Shown: positions 21,278 through 24,219 of the stretch, piece by piece
Position numbering within the stretch: position 1 is the first letter of the stretch
Layout of the letters: each line of letters opens with the position of its first letter
DNA from: Bacillota bacterium
Lineage (GTDB): Bacteria; Bacillota; Bacilli; Tumebacillales; Effusibacillaceae
Length of the DNA stretch: 24,219 nt
Assembly: GCA_020059765.1 (NCBI GenBank)
Contig: JAGVBM010000238.1
Coordinates: forward strand, 1 to 24,219
Direction: 5' to 3'
Translations under genes and position numbers: made by a program
The notes under the pieces: model-generated
What the model saw: the letters and a program-made list of their open reading frames with translations, nothing else
Databases searched by the model: none
Told to the model about the DNA's origin: nothing

Positions 21278-22225
21278 TTATTTTTGGGTTGGCAGCGTAA
21301 TTTGAATATTTGCTTTTTTACGCATCTCTTCCAAATAGCCCCTCCAGGTTTTTTCGCTTTTTTCCGCCTGCAGTTGTTGTCGGATGGATTCTTTGACTTT
21401 ATCAAAGGCTTCCGGTTCTCCCCGTTTTTCAACCTTGATAATGTGGTATCCGTACTGAGTCTGCACCGGTTCCGACAGTTTTCCGATTTCCAGCGTTGCG
21501 GCAGCATCACGGAATGGTGCCACATATTGGGTCAAAGGACCTTCCATCTTGCCGCCGTTTTGTTTCGCCGACGGATCGATCGACATTTCTTGTGCGACTT
21601 TGGAAAAATCTTCACCTTTTGCCACCCGTTCTTTGGCAATCAGGGCATCGGCCACTTTATCGGTCAGGATATGATAGACGGTCGCACTGCTGTATGCATC
21701 TCGATGTTCGTTATAATACTGCTTTGCTTCCTCTTCCGAAACCGACACGGATTTTAGTTTTTCCTGTTGAAACTGTTCCAAATACATGAAGGTTTCGATA
21801 AGCGGGTTGAGGTCTTTTTCTGTGAGCCCTAATTTTTTCATTTGCTGATTGAATTGGTTCGCATCTCCGCTGTAGATATACTGGATGATCTGGCTTTTGT
21901 ATTGGGAAGCGGGTCCATTCACCTGGTTGGCATCCACCTTGACTCCTGATTCTTTGGCTTGAGCCAACACCAGCTTTTGTTCCAGAATATAATTCTCGAG
22001 GAAATTCTTTTTCTCTCCCTCGGCTTCCTCTTCGGTTGCGTCCGGCTTGACCAGCATGTACTGCAGGTTAAATTGTTTGCGAAACTCGCCTTCGTGGATC
22101 TGCCCTCCGTTATATGCGGCCACCACCGGTCCCGATGTGTCACTGCTTTTGCTTCCGCAGCCGGTCAGTCCCAAACTGACAAGCAGACTGGCAGCCACTA
22201 GTTTGATTCGATTTCGATTATGCAT
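21278..22225 (-). CDS. PrsA/SurA-like peptidyl-prolyl isomerase lipoprotein
   Basis: This 315-residue protein has a lipoprotein signal: basic start, hydrophobic stretch 8-20 and lipobox LTGC with lipidated Cys23. After a SurA_N-like helical region (about 35-160) comes a parvulin PPIC domain at about 181-268, with the conserved histidines H185 (VYHIL) and H261 (YGYHIIKV). It would help fold secreted proteins on the outer face of the membrane. AGGAGG lies 10 bases before the ATG. It overlaps the mfd stop codon by 8 bases, so it is cotranscribed and probably coupled to mfd. B. subtilis has no such gene here, though similar arrangements exist in other Bacillales. Its client proteins are unknown. 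Confidence 0.92.
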   Translation of the reverse strand: MHNRNRIKLVAASLLVSLGLTGCGSKSSDTSGPVVAAYNGGQIHEGEFRKQFNLQYMLVKPDATEEEAEGEKKNFLENYILEQKLVLAQAKESGVKVDANQVNGPASQYKSQIIQYIYSGDANQFNQQMKKLGLTEKDLNPLIETFMYLEQFQQEKLKSVSVSEEEAKQYYNEHRDAYSSATVYHILTDKVADALIAKERVAKGEDFSKVAQEMSIDPSAKQNGGKMEGPLTQYVAPFRDAAATLEIGKLSEPVQTQYGYHIIKVEKRGEPEAFDKVKESIRQQLQAEKSEKTWRGYLEEMRKKANIQITLPTQK

Positions 22226-24219
22226 TTTGCAATTCCTCCTGATTTTTGAGCACCGATTTGTAAGCGGCCATGAATTTCTCCAACAGATCCAAGATTTCGG
22301 TTCCTTTCAGACTTTTGACCCGCAGGGTAATCGTAATGTGCGAACCGGCCGTGAGTTTCATGCGGTCGGGAAACTGCTGGTTGAGGGCAAACAATTTTTC
22401 GCCGTGGATTCGTTCATTTTGCCGTTCCGCCAACTTCATGACAATATCGTGGTTCTCTTGTGCGATTGACGTGAATTCGTACGCAATCGCATAGCCTTTA
22501 ATCCGGCTGACTGACAACAGATTGCGAACAGGCTGCGGAATGTCGCCGAAGCGGTCTTCGATTTCATCTTCCAATTCCACAATATCAGATAATGTGCGTG
22601 CCGCCACGAATTTTTTATAAATCTCAATCTTCTGCATCGTATCCGCAATATATTCGGTCGGAATATACGCATCGACCGACAATTCGACTTGCGGATCAGG
22701 CAGCTTTTCCTGCTTTTCGCCTTTCAATTCCTGTATCGCTTGCGCCAGCATATCCGAGTATAAATCAAATCCCACTGATGCAATAAAGCCGTGCTGTTCG
22801 GCGCCCAACAGGTTGCCTGCACCGCGAATCGCCAGGTCGCGCATGGCAATTTTAAAACCGGATCCCAGTTCCGTAAATTCTTTGATCGCTTGCAGCCGTT
22901 TCTCCGCCACCTCGGTTAATACTTTGTCCCGTTGATAGGTAAAATAGGCATAGGCAATCCGATTGGATCGTCCTACCCGACCACGAAGCTGGTAAAGCTG
23001 GGACAGTCCCATATGATCCGCGTCATAGACAATCAACGTGTTCACATTGGGAATATCGAGACCGGTCTCGATAATGGTGGTTGACACCAGCACGTCCGCT
23101 TCTCCTTCCAAAAAGTCCAACATAACCCGTTCGAGTTCCTCTTCACCCATTTGGCCATGTCCGACCAACACCTTGGCCTCTGGCACCAACATACGGATTC
23201 GATCGGCCATCGAATCGATATCCTTCACTTTGTTAAAGAGAAAATACACTTGTCCACCGCGTCCCAATTCCCGCTCAATTGCTTCCCGCGTCAAGGTGTC
23301 GCTATACTCGACCACATAGGTCTGCACCGGGAATCGGTTTTCGGGCGGTGTTTCAATCACTGACAGATCCCGAATACCCAACATCGACATATGGAGCGTT
23401 CGCGGAATCGGAGTGGCGGTTAGAGTCAAACAATCAATATTGTGGCGCAGCTGTTTGATTTTTTCTTTATGATTGACACCGAAGCGCTGCTCCTCATCGA
23501 TAATCAACAAACCCAAATCTTTAAACTTGATGGTTTTATTCAACAACCGATGAGTCCCGATCACGATATCGACTTTTCCCTCGGCGATTCCTTTGATGAC
23601 TTCCCTCATTTGGGTCTGTGTTCGGAAACGCGAGACGACTTCCACATTTACCGGAAAGCCGGCATACCGTTCCTTAAATGTTTCGTAATGCTGCTGTGCC
23701 AGTATGGTCGTAGGAACCAAGACAGCCACCTGTTTCCCATCCATGACCGCTTTGAAGGCTGCACGGATTGCAACTTCCGTTTTGCCGTATCCGACGTCCC
23801 CGCACAACAAACGGTCCATCGGACTTGACATTTCCATGTCCCGTTTGATTTCTTTAATCGTTCGCAACTGGTCCTGTGTCTCTTCATAGGGGAACATGGC
23901 CTCGAACTCTCTCTGCCAGTGGGTGTCGAGCGAAAATGCGTGTCCCGGCGTCGCTTGCCGTGCCGCGTACAGTTTGATCAAATCCTCCGCAATATCCTTA
24001 ACCGAATTTTGCACTTTGGATTTGACCCGTGCCCATTCCGTACCGCCCAATGAATAGAGTTTCGGATCCTTCTCTTCCGACCCTACATACTTTTGCACCA
24101 AATCGATTTGCTCGACGGGAACATACAGCTTGTCTTTCCCTTTGTATTTGATGTGCAGATAATCCTTGTGGTTGCCTTCGATCACCAGGGTTTCAATACC
24201 CAAATACTGCCCGATGCCG
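22218..24219 (-). CDS. mfd: Transcription-repair coupling factor Mfd (C-terminal part)
   Basis: Only the last 666 residues of an expected ~1180 are in the window; the frame is open across the right edge (GIGQYLGIETL...), so the gene is partial here. The visible part begins in the RNA-polymerase-interacting domain (KDYLHIKYKGKDKLYVPVEQIDL). The RecG-like translocase follows with Walker A GDVGYGKT, DEEQRFGV, TATPIPRT, TTIIETGLDIPN and QLRGRVGRSNR. The C-terminal TRCF domain is complete. Mfd removes stalled RNA polymerase at DNA lesions and recruits UvrA. It is followed directly by the PrsA-like gene. Confidence 0.98.
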   Translation of the reverse strand, partial: GIGQYLGIETLVIEGNHKDYLHIKYKGKDKLYVPVEQIDLVQKYVGSEEKDPKLYSLGGTEWARVKSKVQNSVKDIAEDLIKLYAARQATPGHAFSLDTHWQREFEAMFPYEETQDQLRTIKEIKRDMEMSSPMDRLLCGDVGYGKTEVAIRAAFKAVMDGKQVAVLVPTTILAQQHYETFKERYAGFPVNVEVVSRFRTQTQMREVIKGIAEGKVDIVIGTHRLLNKTIKFKDLGLLIIDEEQRFGVNHKEKIKQLRHNIDCLTLTATPIPRTLHMSMLGIRDLSVIETPPENRFPVQTYVVEYSDTLTREAIERELGRGGQVYFLFNKVKDIDSMADRIRMLVPEAKVLVGHGQMGEEELERVMLDFLEGEADVLVSTTIIETGLDIPNVNTLIVYDADHMGLSQLYQLRGRVGRSNRIAYAYFTYQRDKVLTEVAEKRLQAIKEFTELGSGFKIAMRDLAIRGAGNLLGAEQHGFIASVGFDLYSDMLAQAIQELKGEKQEKLPDPQVELSVDAYIPTEYIADTMQKIEIYKKFVAARTLSDIVELEDEIEDRFGDIPQPVRNLLSVSRIKGYAIAYEFTSIAQENHDIVMKLAERQNERIHGEKLFALNQQFPDRMKLTAGSHITITLRVKSLKGTEILDLLEKFMAAYKSVLKNQEELQNA

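Noticed and set aside
1..24219. CRISPR array, prophage, complete insertion sequence or toxin-antitoxin module
   Set aside because: No regularly spaced repeats, integrase, transposase or recognisable toxin-antitoxin pair was seen; the small MazG-like protein is an enzyme family, not evidence for a MazEF module.

Overview
The window looks like a chromosomal segment from an endospore-forming member of the Firmicutes (order Bacillales). The gene order mfd - spoVT - spoVB - mazG - RqcP (yabO) - yabP - yabQ - divIC - yabR - spoIIE - yabS - yabT - tilS - hpt - ftsH - coaX is the well-known origin-proximal block of Bacillus subtilis and its relatives. G+C looks close to 50 % by eye. HU between mazG and yabO, the threonine/serine exporter pair before tilS and nadC before coaX differ from B. 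subtilis and fit a lineage such as Alicyclobacillaceae (Effusibacillus/Tumebacillus-like). That lineage call is inference only.

Layout, reading the main (minus) strand from the right edge. (1) 24219-21278: 3' two thirds of mfd, then a PrsA-like lipoprotein foldase, closed by a terminator. (2) 21031-20489: spoVT alone, with its own terminator. (3) 20319-16806: spoVB, mazG (shortened at its N-terminus), HU and rqcP, closed by a terminator that contains the rqcP stop codon. (4) 16780-16584: a gene-free gap with a dispersed palindromic repeat and other hairpins. (5) 16583-14609: yabP, yabQ, divIC, then yabR from its own near-consensus promoter. (6) 14493-14368: a 41-residue membrane protein. (7) A plus-strand island, 13046-14320: dCMP deaminase, a small MazG-like pyrophosphohydrolase, cmpA and a 60-residue membrane protein. 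(8) 12671-1496: spoIIE, yabS, yabT, two exporter half-genes, tilS, hpt, ftsH, a terminator, nadC and coaX. (9) At the left edge dinB runs on the plus strand, preceded by a second copy of the dispersed repeat.

The genes fall into sporulation (spoIIE, yabS/yabT, yabP/yabQ, spoVB, spoVT, cmpA), cell division (divIC), DNA repair and translesion synthesis (mfd, dinB), protein and translation quality control (ftsH, prsA, rqcP, tilS, yabR), and nucleotide or cofactor metabolism (hpt, two MazG proteins, dCMP deaminase, nadC, coaX). Several promoters can be read directly and match the expected sigma factors: a Spo0A-type promoter with a 21-bp spacer before spoIIE, a sigma-F-like site before yabS-yabT, a sigma-E-like site before cmpA, and strong sigma-A sites before yabR and the 60-residue membrane protein gene.

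Most of the window is conserved core genome. I see no clear defence system, prophage, complete insertion sequence, CRISPR array or RNA gene. The points most worth a second look are the dispersed palindromic repeat, the halved methylase domain of mazG, the translationally overlapped dCTP-to-dUMP enzyme pair, the permuted vWA fold of YabS, and the uncharacterised small membrane proteins.
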